This document shows positions 1 to 10,622 of a stretch of DNA of 64,000 nucleotides, piece after piece; the first letter of the stretch is position 1, and each line of letters begins with the position of its first letter. The position numbers and the translations under genes are program-made. The DNA is from Amaranthus tricolor. Its lineage: Eukaryota > Streptophyta > Magnoliopsida > Caryophyllales > Amaranthaceae. The DNA lies in NCBI RefSeq assembly GCF_026212465.1, contig NC_080051.1:17042267-17106266 (forward strand). Reading direction: 5' to 3'. A model generated the notes under the pieces. The model made no database searches. It was not told the origin of the DNA and saw nothing but the letters and a program-made list of their open reading frames with translations.

Positions 1-1161
1 ATTGCTCTTTGAAAATTTCAACATTTATGCAAAATGGAAGAACACGTCTTTGAAAATACTAGCCAACGAACAAAATTACCAGCCAATGAATAATACAGAT
101 TATACCAAAATACCTTACAAATGCAAACGAGGTCACAAACCTCTTCAAAGTTACCAACACACAGCTAGTTGTATTAGGACACAACTTGAAAAAAAATTAA
201 ATGGTGACGAAGAGCAAGGGAAATAAGAAATAGTCTCTAACTTAAGATGCGAATACTAAATTAAGTTGGACTTATTGCGAATGCTAATATATAATCGGAG
301 AAACACGAGGTGTACACTCCATAAGGCAAGGGGATAACTTCCCAAAATTTTAGGGCTAATGTTTGAGGTCTTATGATATGTTATATATTCTAACATAATA
401 TGTTGCTCACACCTAGAATCACAGCATATAGTCATACACTATATGTTGTGGTTCTCAAAGAACAACAGTATATAATGCCTTTTTATGCTCCAGTTTTAAA
501 TTGAAGAACAAATAATAGACGTATGCTGCTATTACAAGTGCTTGAGGCTTAACTGAAGCATATAAGGTCTAAAAACCGCAACAACTGAGATGTTTGGTAA
601 GTAGTGTTAGGACTAATTTAGTTTTGAGATACATTTAGGTTAAATTTCTATTAATTTAGCTAATAGGATGAAAGTTTGAGGAATGAATTAATAAGATCCT
701 TAAAAGATAGTTAATCGATAAAACAGAAGTTTGAGGTTAACAAATATCACATTTAATCAAATTAAGATTTAGTTGTAAGCAATGAAACAATTGACATTTG
801 TATGCAAATTGTGTGATTCCTGATACGCTAAACTCTTTCGATTATATTTTGAAACCAAGAATTCATGCTTTAGTTTATTTTAATAACGTTTTTTTGATTT
901 CCTGCTTTAGTTGACATCTGTATGCAAGTATATAAGTTCTTCATATATTTTATTCTTTATTGTGTGATGATTAGAGTTAAGCAAACCAATTAAACTTGCT
1001 TCTTAGCGTTTGACTCGTTAGTTACATGTATACTATGTATTTGTGGTAAAAAAAAATCTACTAATTTATTATAGGATGATGTGAAGGTATATAAATACAA
1101 ATACTTAGTTTTTTAATTTATGGAATAAAAACTTTCAATACAATGAGGAAGGATAAGAATC
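1..1161. other. Left-edge stretch, no recognised gene
   Basis: AT-rich sequence. A reading frame at 2-226 (+) stays open for 74 codons and begins at the window edge, so it could be the last exon of a gene lying to the left. It encodes a hydrophilic, Lys/Asn-rich stretch with no motif I recognise, so I make no gene call. The rest has stops in all frames and no clear repeat structure until the 103-bp duplicated segment that starts at 1162. Confidence 0.4.
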
Positions 1162-1264
1162 AAAAGATAGTTGGAAGGAATCGAAAGAAGAAGTGGAATA
1201 AAGCAACTCTTAATATAGAATGCATTGTAAGTATTAAATTACTAATATTTTTATAGTAAGCAGG
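1162..1264 (+). repeat. 103-bp direct repeat, left copy
   Basis: This segment abuts the first base of the 5' LTR at 1265. An equally long copy at 5993-6095 abuts the truncated 3' LTR. By eye the two copies differ at four positions and have no gaps. It is far too long to be the 4-6 bp target duplication of an LTR element, so it needs another explanation (see findings). Confidence 0.85.
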
Positions 1265-1958
1265 TGATCCAAGATCAAGTGTTCATGACCCTGTTGCTTT
1301 AATTCTTGAGAAACTCGGGTTTAATTCTTTTTTTCGCAAACCAGAATTTGTCACATGCTTAGTATGGGATAACAAATAAATGGTACAAAAGAGCAAGGGT
1401 GGCATCAATATGCAATGTTGGTCCAGAATATTAATTTTTTTTTTTACTTATGAGTTTTTGGGGCTGATTTTCATTATTATAAGGGGGGATGAATTTAGTT
1501 TCTAGAAATCAGCAAGTTCATTGTATTTGCTAGAAGAATTTTTGTACATGAACTCTAATTAATTCATGAATTTGTTGACCAACAAAGGGGGATGTATTGA
1601 CTGAAATAGGGGATGTATTTGAAAGCTTTTAGAATCTTGTATTCACGTTTTGTAATCAAAAAAATGCAGATTTTGTTTCATAATATAAACCTTGTGTTTT
1701 ATGCATTGCTTTTCTTCTTGTGTTTGTCCAAAGAAATAGTAATTTCAATTATCACTTTGAGTTTGTCTTGAGTGTTACTTCTTAGGGGAGATTGATTGTG
1801 TCTTGTCTCTAGCCTAAAACCCGAAATCATTGAGTTTGTTCTTGTGATTTGGCTATTATCAATATTCTTCTACTATTCTTTCTTATCTACTTTCTTCTAT
1901 TCTTTGAAATCAGAAACTTTTAAATCTAAGTGTGTTCTTCCTAATCACACTTACATCA
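1265..1958 (+). repeat. 5' LTR, TATA box deleted
   Basis: It starts with TGATCC and ends in ..ATCA two bases before the primer-binding site. Compared with the 3' LTR it lacks 15 bases between 1646 and 1647; in the 3' copy these hold the TATATAAA box. Scattered substitutions separate the two LTRs, so the insertion is not recent. It contains the copy of the 3' coding end that overlaps the LTR start. Confidence 0.85.
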
Positions 1959-1960
1959 TT

Positions 1961-1972
1961 TGGTATCAGAGC
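1961..1972 (+). other. Primer-binding site (initiator Met-tRNA)
   Basis: TGGTATCAGAGC is the standard plant LTR-element site complementary to the 3' end of initiator methionine tRNA. It lies two bases after the 5' LTR. Confidence 0.9.
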
Positions 1973-1998
1973 TTTTGGTGGATCGAAAGGGTGTTTAA

Positions 1999-3354
1999 AT
2001 GGTGATCTTGCTGATATGTTACATATCATATCAGAGATTGGAGAGAAAAAATGAAGAAATAGATGCGGAAAAAGAACGACAAAATACCCAAATGAATGCT
2101 ATGGGTGAGTTGTTGTTGAAAACATCTAATAAAATCAATGAGATCGAGGAAGGAGATGGTAGTGGTGTAGGAAATTCTCGTGCATTTGATGAAGATAGAG
2201 GATTGAAAATCGATCTCCCGGAGTTTGATGGAGGTTATGATAGCGAATCATTCCTTGATTGGCTAAGACAAATTGAAACTACGTTTGAATACAAGGGGTA
2301 TGATGATAAGAAAAAATTTAAGCTTGCTGTGCTTAAATTTACAAAACTTGTTGCCTTATGGTATGACAACTTTAAGGCAAATAGGAGAAGAGTCGGAAAA
2401 GAAAAAGTCGATTCATGGGAAAAATTAAAAAAAAAAGATGAAAGATAAGTGGGTGAGCAAAGAATATGAGCAAGAGCAGTATTTGAAATTAACACATCTT
2501 TCCCAAGATGATGGCATGAGTGTGGAGGATTATCTAAATAATTTGAAAAGTTTTGCTTAATATGTGATTTGCAAGAGAAGGAAGCTTTTAAAATTGCTCG
2601 ATTTGTGAAGGGATTGTCAAAGACAATAAGTAGAAAAGTTGAAGTCACTCACTACACTTCTTTTAGTGATGTGTGCAAATTGGCTTTGAAATTTGAAAAT
2701 CAAGCCAAGGAAGAAAAGGAAAAAGAAAGTCCGAGAGTGCCTTATAAAAACACTTCAAAATATACTCCATCATACTCAAAAGAGAGTACCTTTCCAAGTA
2801 AAGCAACCCCTTCTAGTCTGAAATATGAGGCAAAGAAAGAAAAGGCTATGGTTACTCCTAGTGAATTTGCTACAAGGAGGAAATGTTTTAAGTGTCATGG
2901 AAGAGGACACATTGCTAGTGAATGCCCTAGCAAAGCTATTTTGACCGCTACTCAGTGTGCTATCATGGATGAAGAAGAACAAAGGTATAACTTTGTGGTT
3001 GAGGAATTGGCAAATTTAGAGGATGAATTTGATGAAGAAATACAACCGGAGGACGAATTTAACATGATGGTTGTGAGAAAAGTGTTGTTTAGTGAACCAC
3101 AATCTGATTTGAGGCAAAGGAATAATTTATTTCATACTAGATGCAAGATTGGTGAGAAGACTTGCAATGTGATTGTTGATAGTGGTGCTCAAACCGATGT
3201 AATCTCATCAGAGGCTGTGAATAGGTTAAAGTTGGCTACTAGAGATCATGAAGAACCTTACAAGCTGAATTGGTTGAATGATAGCACTGGCATAAAGATG
3301 AAGAAACAAGCTCTAGTCTCTTATTCTATTGGAGGCTTTGAAGATGAAAGGTAG
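1999..3354 (+). pseudogene. gag and protease remnant of Ty3/gypsy element
   Basis: A gag capsid-like region runs from 1999 to 2448 and contains the usual plant gag stretch around 2200-2400 (LPEFDGG..FLDWL..). The frame breaks near a run of A residues at about 2425-2437, and another stop occurs near 2560. The second segment, 2569-3354, holds the end of the capsid, a CCHC zinc knuckle (CFKCHGRGHIASEC, about 2884-2925) and an aspartic protease active site (DSGAQTDV, about 3178-3201). A stop at 3352-3354 cuts the protease before its end. Homopolymer slippage plus point mutation explains the breaks; no intact polyprotein can be made. Confidence 0.85.
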
Positions 3355-3567
3355 TGTGATGTGCTACCGATGGATGCTTGTCATTTGTTGCTAGGAAGAC
3401 CGTGGTAGTTTGATCACAACTCGGATCACAAAGGTAAGAGTAATGAATATCTTGTAACCACTAGAGATGGTAGAAAAGTTAAATTAATTCCCTTACCCCC
3501 TAAAGTTGCAAAAAAAGAAAAGAAAAAAAGCAACTATCTTGTAACTTGTAATGAGTTTGAGAAAATA

Positions 3568-4985
3568 GTGGAAGAGCATGGTGGAGGGTATGCTTTGGTT
3601 GTAACAGCCAAAGATACCAAGAGTACTTCTTGCGATAACTCATCATCCCTAAAAGAGTTATTAGAAGAGTACAAAGATGTGTTCCCCGATGACTTGCCCA
3701 AAGGCCTCCCTCCAATTAGAGGCATTAAGCACGCCATTGACTTAATTCCTGGAGCACCTTTGCCAAACAAAGCTGCTTATAGATGCAACCCAGAGGAAAG
3801 TAAAGGTGAATGAGTTGATTGAAAGGGGTTATGTAAGAGAAAGTCTTAGTCCTTGTGTCGTTCCTACTCTGTTGGTGCCAAAAAAAGATGGGACTTGGAG
3901 AATGTGTGTAGATAGTCGGTCCATTAATAACACTACCATGAAATACCCTTTTTCAATGCCTATGTTGCAAGACATGTTGGATGAGTTGAGTGGAGCCTTA
4001 GTCTTTTCCAAAATAGAATTAAGAAGTGGTTATCATCAGATGAGAATAAGGGATGGGGATGAATGGAAAACAACTTTCAAAACAAAACAAGGGTTGTATG
4101 AGTGGTTAGTGATGCCTTTTGGGCTTTGCAATGCTCCCAGTTCTTTTATGAGATTGATGAATGAGGTTCTCCATCCCTTTATCAATGATTTTGTTGTTGT
4201 TTACTTGGATGATATCTTGGTGTATAGTAAAAACAAATGAAGATCATATGATACATTTGAGGAAGTTGTTTGGAAAATTAAGAGAAGTGAAGTTGTATGG
4301 GAAGCTTGAGAAATGTGTATTCCTGAATCCTAGTGTGGTGTTTTTAGGATACATTGTGACTGGAGAAGGAGTATGAGTTGATCCAGAAAAGATAGAGGCA
4401 TTGAAGTCTTGGTTGGCTTCGACCAATGTGCATGAGGTTAGGAGTTTTCATGGGCTTGCTTTATTCTATAGGCGGTTCATTAAAAACTTCTCGACTATTA
4501 TGGCTCCCATTACTGAGTTAACTAAAAAAGGAGAGTTTGAGTGGGAAGAAAGTGCTCAAAATGCTTTTGAAAAGATGAAAAACATGCTCTGTAATGCTCC
4601 AATACTTGTGCTTCCAGATTTTAACAAGGTGTTTAAGGTGGAGTGTGATGCAAGTGGGGTTGGAATAGGGGATGTCTTTATTCAAGATAGAAAACCTGTG
4701 AGTTACTTTAGTGAGAAATTGAATGGAGCTAAGATGAACTACTCTACTTACGACCGTGAGTTTTATGCCATAGTTAGAGCTCTTGGTCATTGGTCCCATT
4801 ACTTAAGGCCAAAACCATTTGTTCTCCATTCAGATCATGAGGCTTTAAAGTTCATACATGGGCAACAAAAGTTAAACAAGAGGCATGCAAAATGGGTAGA
4901 GTTTCTTCAATCGTTTTCCTTTAGTTCCAAGTATAAAGATGGGAAGAGTAATGTTGTGGTCGATGCTTTATCGCGTCGCACTTAC
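3568..4985 (+). pseudogene. Reverse transcriptase-RNase H remnant
   Basis: It is read in three successive frames (3568-3813, 3806-4240, 4161 onward). RT motifs are recognisable: [13 protein letters not shown] near 3877, [12 protein letters not shown] near 4111 and the catalytic YLDD motif near 4203. RNase H is recognisable from [10 protein letters not shown] near 4639 through [12 protein letters not shown] near 4828. The pattern is Ty3/gypsy chromovirus. Breaks are frameshifts near 3800 and 4235 and an in-frame TGA at about 4374. The frame from 4401 then runs straight into the integrase tail. Confidence 0.88.
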
Positions 4986-5477
4986 TTGCTTTCTATGGTG
5001 GATGCAAAAAAGAGGGTGGAAACTTTTAAAAAAACCTGTGAGCAAGTGAAGAAAAAAATCGAGGAGATGAATAAAAAATACCAAGAGAGAGCCAATAAAA
5101 AAAGAAAACAACCCATATTTTACCCTGGGGATTTGGTGTGGTTACATTTAAGAAAGGAGAGATTTCCCAAACTTCGAAAAAATAAACTTATGCCAAGATC
5201 CGATGGTCCATTCAAAATTCTTGAAAGGGTGAAAGATAACGCATATAAAATTGAACTTCCTGATGAGTTGATGGGTGTAAGTGCTACTTTCAATGTGGGG
5301 GATTTGTCACCATACTTGGATGATTCAAGTTTGAGGACAAACTCTTCAAAAGAAGGAGGAAATGATCCAAGATCAAGTGTTCATGAGCCCGTTGCTTTAA
5401 TTCTTGAGAAACTCGAGTTTAATTCTTTTTTTCGCAAACCAGAATTTGTCACATGCTTAGTATGGGATAACAAATAA
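4986..5477 (+). pseudogene. Integrase C-terminal (GPY/F) remnant, core missing
   Basis: It is fused in frame to the end of RNase H. It contains the basic stretch and GDLVW motif near 5130 and the GPF-type motif ([20 protein letters not shown], about 5203-5262) of chromovirus integrase C-termini. The HHCC zinc-binding and DDE catalytic domains expected between RNase H and this region (several hundred residues) are absent. The deletion joins just after 4980 at a short motif (VDAK) common to both flanks in related elements. The frame ends at 5475-5477, inside the 3' LTR. Confidence 0.85.
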
Positions 5478-5992
5478 ATGGTACAAAAGAGCAAGGGTGG
5501 CATCAATATGCAATGTTGGTCCAGAATATTAATTTTTTTTTTTACTTATGAGTTTTTGGGGCTGATTTTCATTATTATAAGGGGGGATGAATTTAGTTTC
5601 TAGAAATCAGCAAGTTCATTGTATTTGCTAGAAAAATTTTGGTACATGAACTCTAATTAATTGATGAATTTGTTGACCAACAAAGGGGGATGTATTGACT
5701 GAAATAGGGGATGTATTTGAAAGCTTTTAGAATCTTGTATTCACCCTATATAAAGGAATGTTTTGTAATCAAAAAAATGCAGATTTTGTTTCATAATATA
5801 AACATTGTGTTTTATGCATTGCTTTTCTTCTTGTGTTTGTCCAAAGAAATAGTAATTTCAATTATCACTTTGAGTTTGTCTTGAGTGTTAATTCTTAGGG
5901 GAGATTGAGTGTGTCTTGTCTCTAGCCTAAAACCCGAAATCATTGAGTTTGTTCTTGTGATTTGGCTCTTATCAATATTCTTCTATTCTTTT
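5363..5992 (+). repeat. 3' LTR, 3'-truncated
   Basis: It begins TGATCC directly after the purine tract AAAAGAAGGAGGAAA. It keeps the likely core promoter (TATATAAA at 5747-5754) that the 5' LTR lacks. Similarity to the 5' LTR stops near 5990, so the last ~40-55 bases including the CA end are missing. It is followed directly by the right copy of the 103-bp flanking repeat. Confidence 0.85.
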
Positions 5993-6095
5993 AAAAGATA
6001 GTTGGAAGGAATCGAAATAAGAAGTGGAATAAAGTAACTCTTAATATAGAATGCAGTGTAAGTATTAAATTACTAATATTTTTATTGTAAGCAGG
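5993..6095 (+). repeat. 103-bp direct repeat, right copy
   Basis: Gap-free copy of 1162-1264 with four substitutions by eye. Right of it the sequence continues as unrelated flanking DNA. Confidence 0.85.
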
Positions 6096-6678
6096 GGAGT
6101 CTTTGAGGGTGTGCGAGGTGATCGATCGCATAAGGCTCCCTCTTTCTCCCGTGTATGAAAAATTTAATCAAAAACGAAATATGTTAAGTTTATTAATAAA
6201 TAAATATATTTACAATAAATAAGGCGCAAAATAAAAGTTTTGCATAGGGCCCCAAAATTTTCAAGACGACTTGATTATTTGTAAGTAGTAATTGAAGAAA
6301 AGGAGAGAAGATGGTGAATTCACTAAGTCTTGAGTTGATGATGTGTTGAATGGATCTCTAAAGAAAAAAGACCAATCTGATCATGCCATTGGGTATGGGT
6401 CTTGGTTTGGGTTAAGGAAGGTTTGGGGTGAATTTCAAAACAAGTGGAAAGTGAATTCAAACTTAAATGCCAAATAACAAGATAGGTTGAGAGATGAGTT
6501 TAGGGAATTTGAACAAAAGTTCGACAAAAAAGAAGCCGAAATCTCAATCCCAATCAGTATCCATGAGAGTGAAGTCCAATCGGCATTCGAGAACAAAAAT
6601 GACTATTTAGATAAGCTTGAGGTAAAAACTATTTACTCAAGATTAGGTTAGAAATTGTTAAATTATGTTAAAAAATAA
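6096..6678. other. Intergenic stretch between two elements
   Basis: AT-rich. A degenerate coding-like stretch lies around 6390-6640 (+), hydrophilic and broken by stops; I do not recognise the family. It probably is the tail of an older element that received the MULE at 6679. Confidence 0.3.
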
Positions 6679-6889
6679 GGAAAAATTATAAGAGACTACC
6701 TAATCTATATACCCTTTTTTTTAAATTACCTTATCTAAAATTTTTTGCAAAAAACTACCTAATGTAACACAAAAGTTTGCAAATAACTACCAGTTAACGG
6801 TTATCGTATATTTACCGTTAACTTTACACTTTGACCAGCACGTGGAGTGTCACGTGAGTTATCAAAACACAATCTTCTTCTTCCATCAA
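6679..6889 (+). repeat. MULE left terminal inverted repeat
   Basis: It matches the reverse complement of 11205-11413 over nearly its whole length with scattered substitutions. It contains the conserved blocks AACACAAAAGTTTGCAAA, AGTTAACGGTTATCGTATAT and CACGTGAGTTATCAAAACAC. Promoters of MULE genes normally lie in such TIRs, so the transposase promoter is probably here. Confidence 0.92.
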
Positions 6890-7197
6890 TTCTACTATCG
6901 AAATATCAAACCTACACATACATAACTCTTTCATCTCTACTCTCTCTCCCATCCTCCTCTTTGCTTCCTCTCATTTAAAGATCTAACCTATACTGGTATG
7001 TACTACTTCTCAATTATGGTTTTCTAGTTCATTCTTATATTTTAGGGTTAATCTTCATTTTTTTCGTTTTAGCATTTTCAATCCGATTGGTGCGTTTTTT
7101 TTCTTAATTTGTTGTTTTTTATCTTGCACTTTGTGAATTGATTGTTTTTGTGTCTGAATAATTTGTTAGGGTTCTTAAAATTAGCTAGATCAATAAG

Positions 7198-9970
7198 ATG
7201 AAGAAATTGAAAATCAGAAAAAAAAGGCTATTAAATTGAAAAACAAGGGGTCTGAGTTGGCTACTGAGGTGGGTAATGTAGGGACTGTTAAGGTAGATGA
7301 GGTGGAAATCGAAAGAGCTAATGTGACAGATAAGGTTGTGGATGAGTTGGAAAGAGCAAATGCAGATGTTGATGTAGGGGAAAAGGGACCACCAGTCAAA
7401 GATATGGGTTTTAAAGAATCTTTGAGTGCTAACCCTAGATCTAAAACAGAAAACTCAGTTGTTATTTCCACCCTAAACCTCACAGCAAACGAGAGAGCCC
7501 ACATAGAGGAGGAAGATTCTGATTTTGATGATAGTAGTGATGAAAACTATAGTGGTGGTGATGAGGATGAATTTGAGGATGATGCTGATTTGTTTGCAGA
7601 AAACGTAGTTTATAGTCTTGATGATGTGTTTATAGGTGATAATAAAATTAGATTGGTAGTAGATAAGGAGATTGATGAAGAAAACAATAGAGACATATAC
7701 TTTGATGGAGAAGGGGATCAACTGGAGTTTGATGATGATGATTTGGGTGCATTGAATGATGAGGAGGAAGGTATAAGCAGCTATCCTACATTCAATCCTG
7801 AGGTTGATTTCAAGGGTAAGATCAATTTTTTCTTTAGGCCTTAAATTTCCATCAACATATGTGTTTAGAAAAGCACTAAGGTACCATACTATTGAATGTG
7901 GTTACAATTATTATTACCTGCATAATGGTAGTAGTAGGATCAGTGTGATTGCTACAATAGATGCAATTGTAGTAAATCAAAAGCAAGAATTATGAAGTGT
8001 GTTTGTGGGAAGGAGAAGAAGTGGTATTTTAAGGTTCATGCTGTGAAGTTGAAAGATGAGGAGACACTTCAAATAAGGAGTTATTTTTCCAACCACACTT
8101 GTGGTCACCAACGCCAAAATAATAAAGTCACTGCTTTGTATTTAGCTGAGAAATACATAGAGGATTGGAGGGAAAATCCAACTTAAGAATTAAAGGCATT
8201 TGAGAAACGGGTTAATAGGGAGTTAGGTTGTGAACTGAAGTATTCTAAGTGTTATATGGCAAAAAGAATTGCACTCAAAATGATATTTGGTGATGTTAGT
8301 GAAAAGTATAGCAGGGTGTGGGATTATGCGGAGGCAATAAGGAAATTTAATCCAGGAAGCACTGCAATCGTCAAATGCATTGGAATAGACAAACCCCCAC
8401 CTTTGTTCCAAAGGATGTATATATGCTTGCCAGCATGTAAGGAGGATTTTTTTGCTGGCTGTAGGCCTATTATAGGTGTTGATGGGGCACATTTAAAGGG
8501 ACAATTCCCTGGGATTTTTTTGACTGTTGTAGGTAAAGATGGGAACAATAACATCTTTCCTGTTGCCTGGGCTGTTGTTGAAATAGAAAATATGAAAACT
8601 TGGACTTGGTTTCTAAATCTCCTTGTAAAAAATCTTAGGTTAATTATTGCATCTAGCAGTTGGGTACAAGCAGGAGGTGAAGCTTTCACCTTCATGAGCG
8701 ACAGGCAAAAGGTATGAATGTAAATACTTGTTAATACATATTCTGGTTTAAGAATAACTAATGTTATAATGCTAATACTAATTTGTGGATAATGTAGAGT
8801 TTGGTTAAAGCTTTCAACTCAGTAATTCCTGAAGCTGAAATTAGGTTCTGTTGCAGGTATATATGGGAAACTTCAAGATCAAGTTCCTTGGAGAGTTGTT
8901 TAAACAATAGTTTTGGAGAGCAGTAAGAGCTTACAACAAGGTATGAAATCTACTATACATTTAATTATTTGAGATAACGTTCAACTAATTAGTAACAATT
9001 TATTTTCACAGTTTCATTTTGATAGAGAAATGAATAAAATTAAGAAGATTTCTGCTGAAGCATATGAATATCTAGCTGTCATTCTTACAAAACATTGGTC
9101 TAGGCATGCTTTTCCCACTATTAGTAAATCTGGGATGTTGTTAAACAACTATTGTGAGTCATTCAATAAAGTTTTAAGAGAAACAAGGGGGAAGCCTATA
9201 ATTTCTCTAATGGAATGGATTAGGAGGTATGTGATGCAAAGAAGTGCAGTTAAAAGGGAAGGTTGCGTAACTTTGAAGGTGTGTTAATGCTACCTGTCAG
9301 CAGAATGATTGAAAAAAATACAAAGGATATATACGATTTAAGGGTAATCCTAGTGGATGTGTTTGAGTTTGAGGTGGATGATGATGAAGAGTCTTACGTT
9401 GTCAACTTGACCAATAAGACTTGCCATTGTGGAAGTTGGACACTTATTGGGATCCCTTGTAAACATGCAATGACTTGTATTGTTCTTAGAAAATTAAATT
9501 GCAACCAATTTTTCCACGAGGCCTATCATATAGAAACGGATGCAAAGACCTATGGTCCAAAGTTTCATGGTATGCCAAGACATAATATGTGGCCCACAAC
9601 CACTTTGGCCAAAGCACTTCCTCCACCATTTCGAAAGATGCCTGAAAGGCCAAACAAGAGGAAAAGAAAGAAGGAAGCTAATGAAGGAAAAAGGAGGGAA
9701 GAAGCCTGCATGTGCTGTTAGGGAATTCAAGCAAAGGAGATGTGGTAACTGTGGTAATTTAGGTCACTAGAAAAAGGGCTGCAAGAATCCACCCATACCA
9801 CCAACAACAAAGAAGAAATCAAAGGATGGAAGGCCTAAAAAGGGTTCTTCTTCAACTCAACAGTCAACAACAACTAATGTGCCTAGCTCCAGCAGTCAAC
9901 CACAAATGCAATCTGTAACAACTGGATCTGCTTCATGTGTATGGATCAAATTAGTCAAATTTAAATGTTG
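7198..9970 (+). pseudogene. mudrA-like: MURA-type MULE transposase, disrupted
   Basis: Domains in order: an acidic N-terminal region (7236-7800); a Mu DNA-binding region with FPS..FRKALRYHTIECGYNYYY (7840-7910) and the Cys/His stretch near 7992-8120; the MULE core with VDGAHLKG (about 8479), SDRQK (about 8696) and NNYCESFN (about 9144), which supply the expected D, D and E; a SWIM zinc finger CHCGSWTLIGIPCKHAM (about 9422-9472); and a CCHC knuckle plus basic tail (about 9738-9960). Apparent introns lie at about 8712-8797 and near 8940-9010. Disruptions: a frame change near 7830, stops near 7993 and 8184, broken frames near 8870-8935 and 9250-9280, and a stop inside the final knuckle. The start is uncertain: ATG 7198 is out of frame with the acidic region by what looks like an indel in an A-run. 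Catalytic residues survive, so decay is recent or partial. Confidence 0.85.
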
Positions 9971-10302
9971 AATGTACTTTGTTCACTTAATGTAAGAACT
10001 GGATCTGTGTATGTTTTATTTTGCAAGAACTAATGTACTTTGTTTAAGACTCTGTAAGAACTAGATCTGTGTTGATCAATGCTGATGTTAAGTGAGTTTT
10101 GATCAGTTTTGAAATCAGTGTGTTCAAGTTCATTGAATCAATGTGTATCATTGAAAATCAGTGCTGATGATACTACTGTGCATATTCAAGTTCATTGAAT
10201 CAGTTTTGATCAGTTTTAAGTATACTGATGTTAAGTGAGTCTTTATCAGCTTTGAGTCTTGATCAGTGTGTTCAAGTTCATTAAATCAGTCTTGATTAGT
10301 GC
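9971..10302. other. Spacer between the convergent MULE genes
   Basis: Non-coding. It has loosely repeated short phrases such as TTCAAGTTCATT(G/A)AATCA (near 10126, 10189 and 10273) and TTGATCAGTTTT. It probably holds the 3' UTR and polyadenylation region of the transposase gene. Confidence 0.5.
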
Positions 10303-10436
10303 AGCAAGCATCACATACATAACAATGAATGTACACAGCAAGCATCACATACACAGCAATGAATATACACAGCAAGCATCACATACACAGCAATGAATAT
10401 ACACAACAAGCATCACATACACAGCATCATATACAT
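10303..10436. repeat. 34-bp tandem repeat, about four copies
   Basis: The unit is AGCAAGCATCACATACAC followed by AGCAATGAATATACAC. Copies start at 10303 and 10337 and continue at the same period; the last is degenerate. It lies exactly between the two convergent genes of the MULE. Confidence 0.85.
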
Positions 10437-10622
10437 AAGATCACATACACACCAAGTAAACAGCATTGTATGTGATTGTAGATGTAGCAAGCAATACCAA
10501 AAAAGAAATTAAATAGACAAAATAAAAACCCATTTCATTCATCATAATCATGTTACAAAACAAATCATCCTTCCATTGCATACCCAAATCACTAATACAA
10601 ATTCTTAAATAATTCATGAACT

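Larger units (their letters stand above)
1265..5992 (+). mobile_element. Decayed Ty3/gypsy (chromovirus-type) LTR retrotransposon
   Basis: The element has two similar LTRs (1265-1958 and 5363-5992), a primer-binding site matching initiator Met-tRNA (1961-1972), and a purine-rich tract (about 5348-5362) directly before the second LTR. Inside are remains of gag, protease, reverse transcriptase, RNase H and the integrase C-terminus in the order RT-RH-IN, which defines Ty3/gypsy. The reading frame runs on into the start of the 3' LTR, as in some plant chromoviruses. It cannot be autonomous: there are several frameshifts, the integrase core is absent, the 5' LTR lacks its TATA box and the 3' LTR has lost its end. 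Confidence 0.9.

Noticed and set aside
2..226. 74-codon frame at the left edge
   Set aside because: No recognisable motif, cut by the window edge, and composition fits AT-rich non-coding DNA as well as protein.
1265..1592. Alternative LTR start at TGTATTGACTG near 1593/5691 with AAAGGGGGA as polypurine tract
   Set aside because: LTR similarity begins exactly at TGATCC in the 5' copy, and the 3' copy has a purine tract directly before the same bases, so the longer LTR fits better; it cannot be fully excluded.
1961..1972. Possible tRNA-Met gene sequence
   Set aside because: Only the 12-base primer-binding site is present; no tRNA body follows. The same applies at 34902 and 38696.
2235..2648. 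137-codon minus-strand frame
   Set aside because: Shadow of the gag reading frame on the other strand.
6669..6678. TAAAAAATAA as a target duplication of the MULE with 11414-11423
   Set aside because: Both flanks are A-rich and match at only 8 of 10 positions in the best register; chance is likely.
7473..7721. Ile-rich minus-strand frame over the transposase N-terminus
   Set aside because: Antisense of an Asp/Glu-rich coding stretch, which always gives such a frame.
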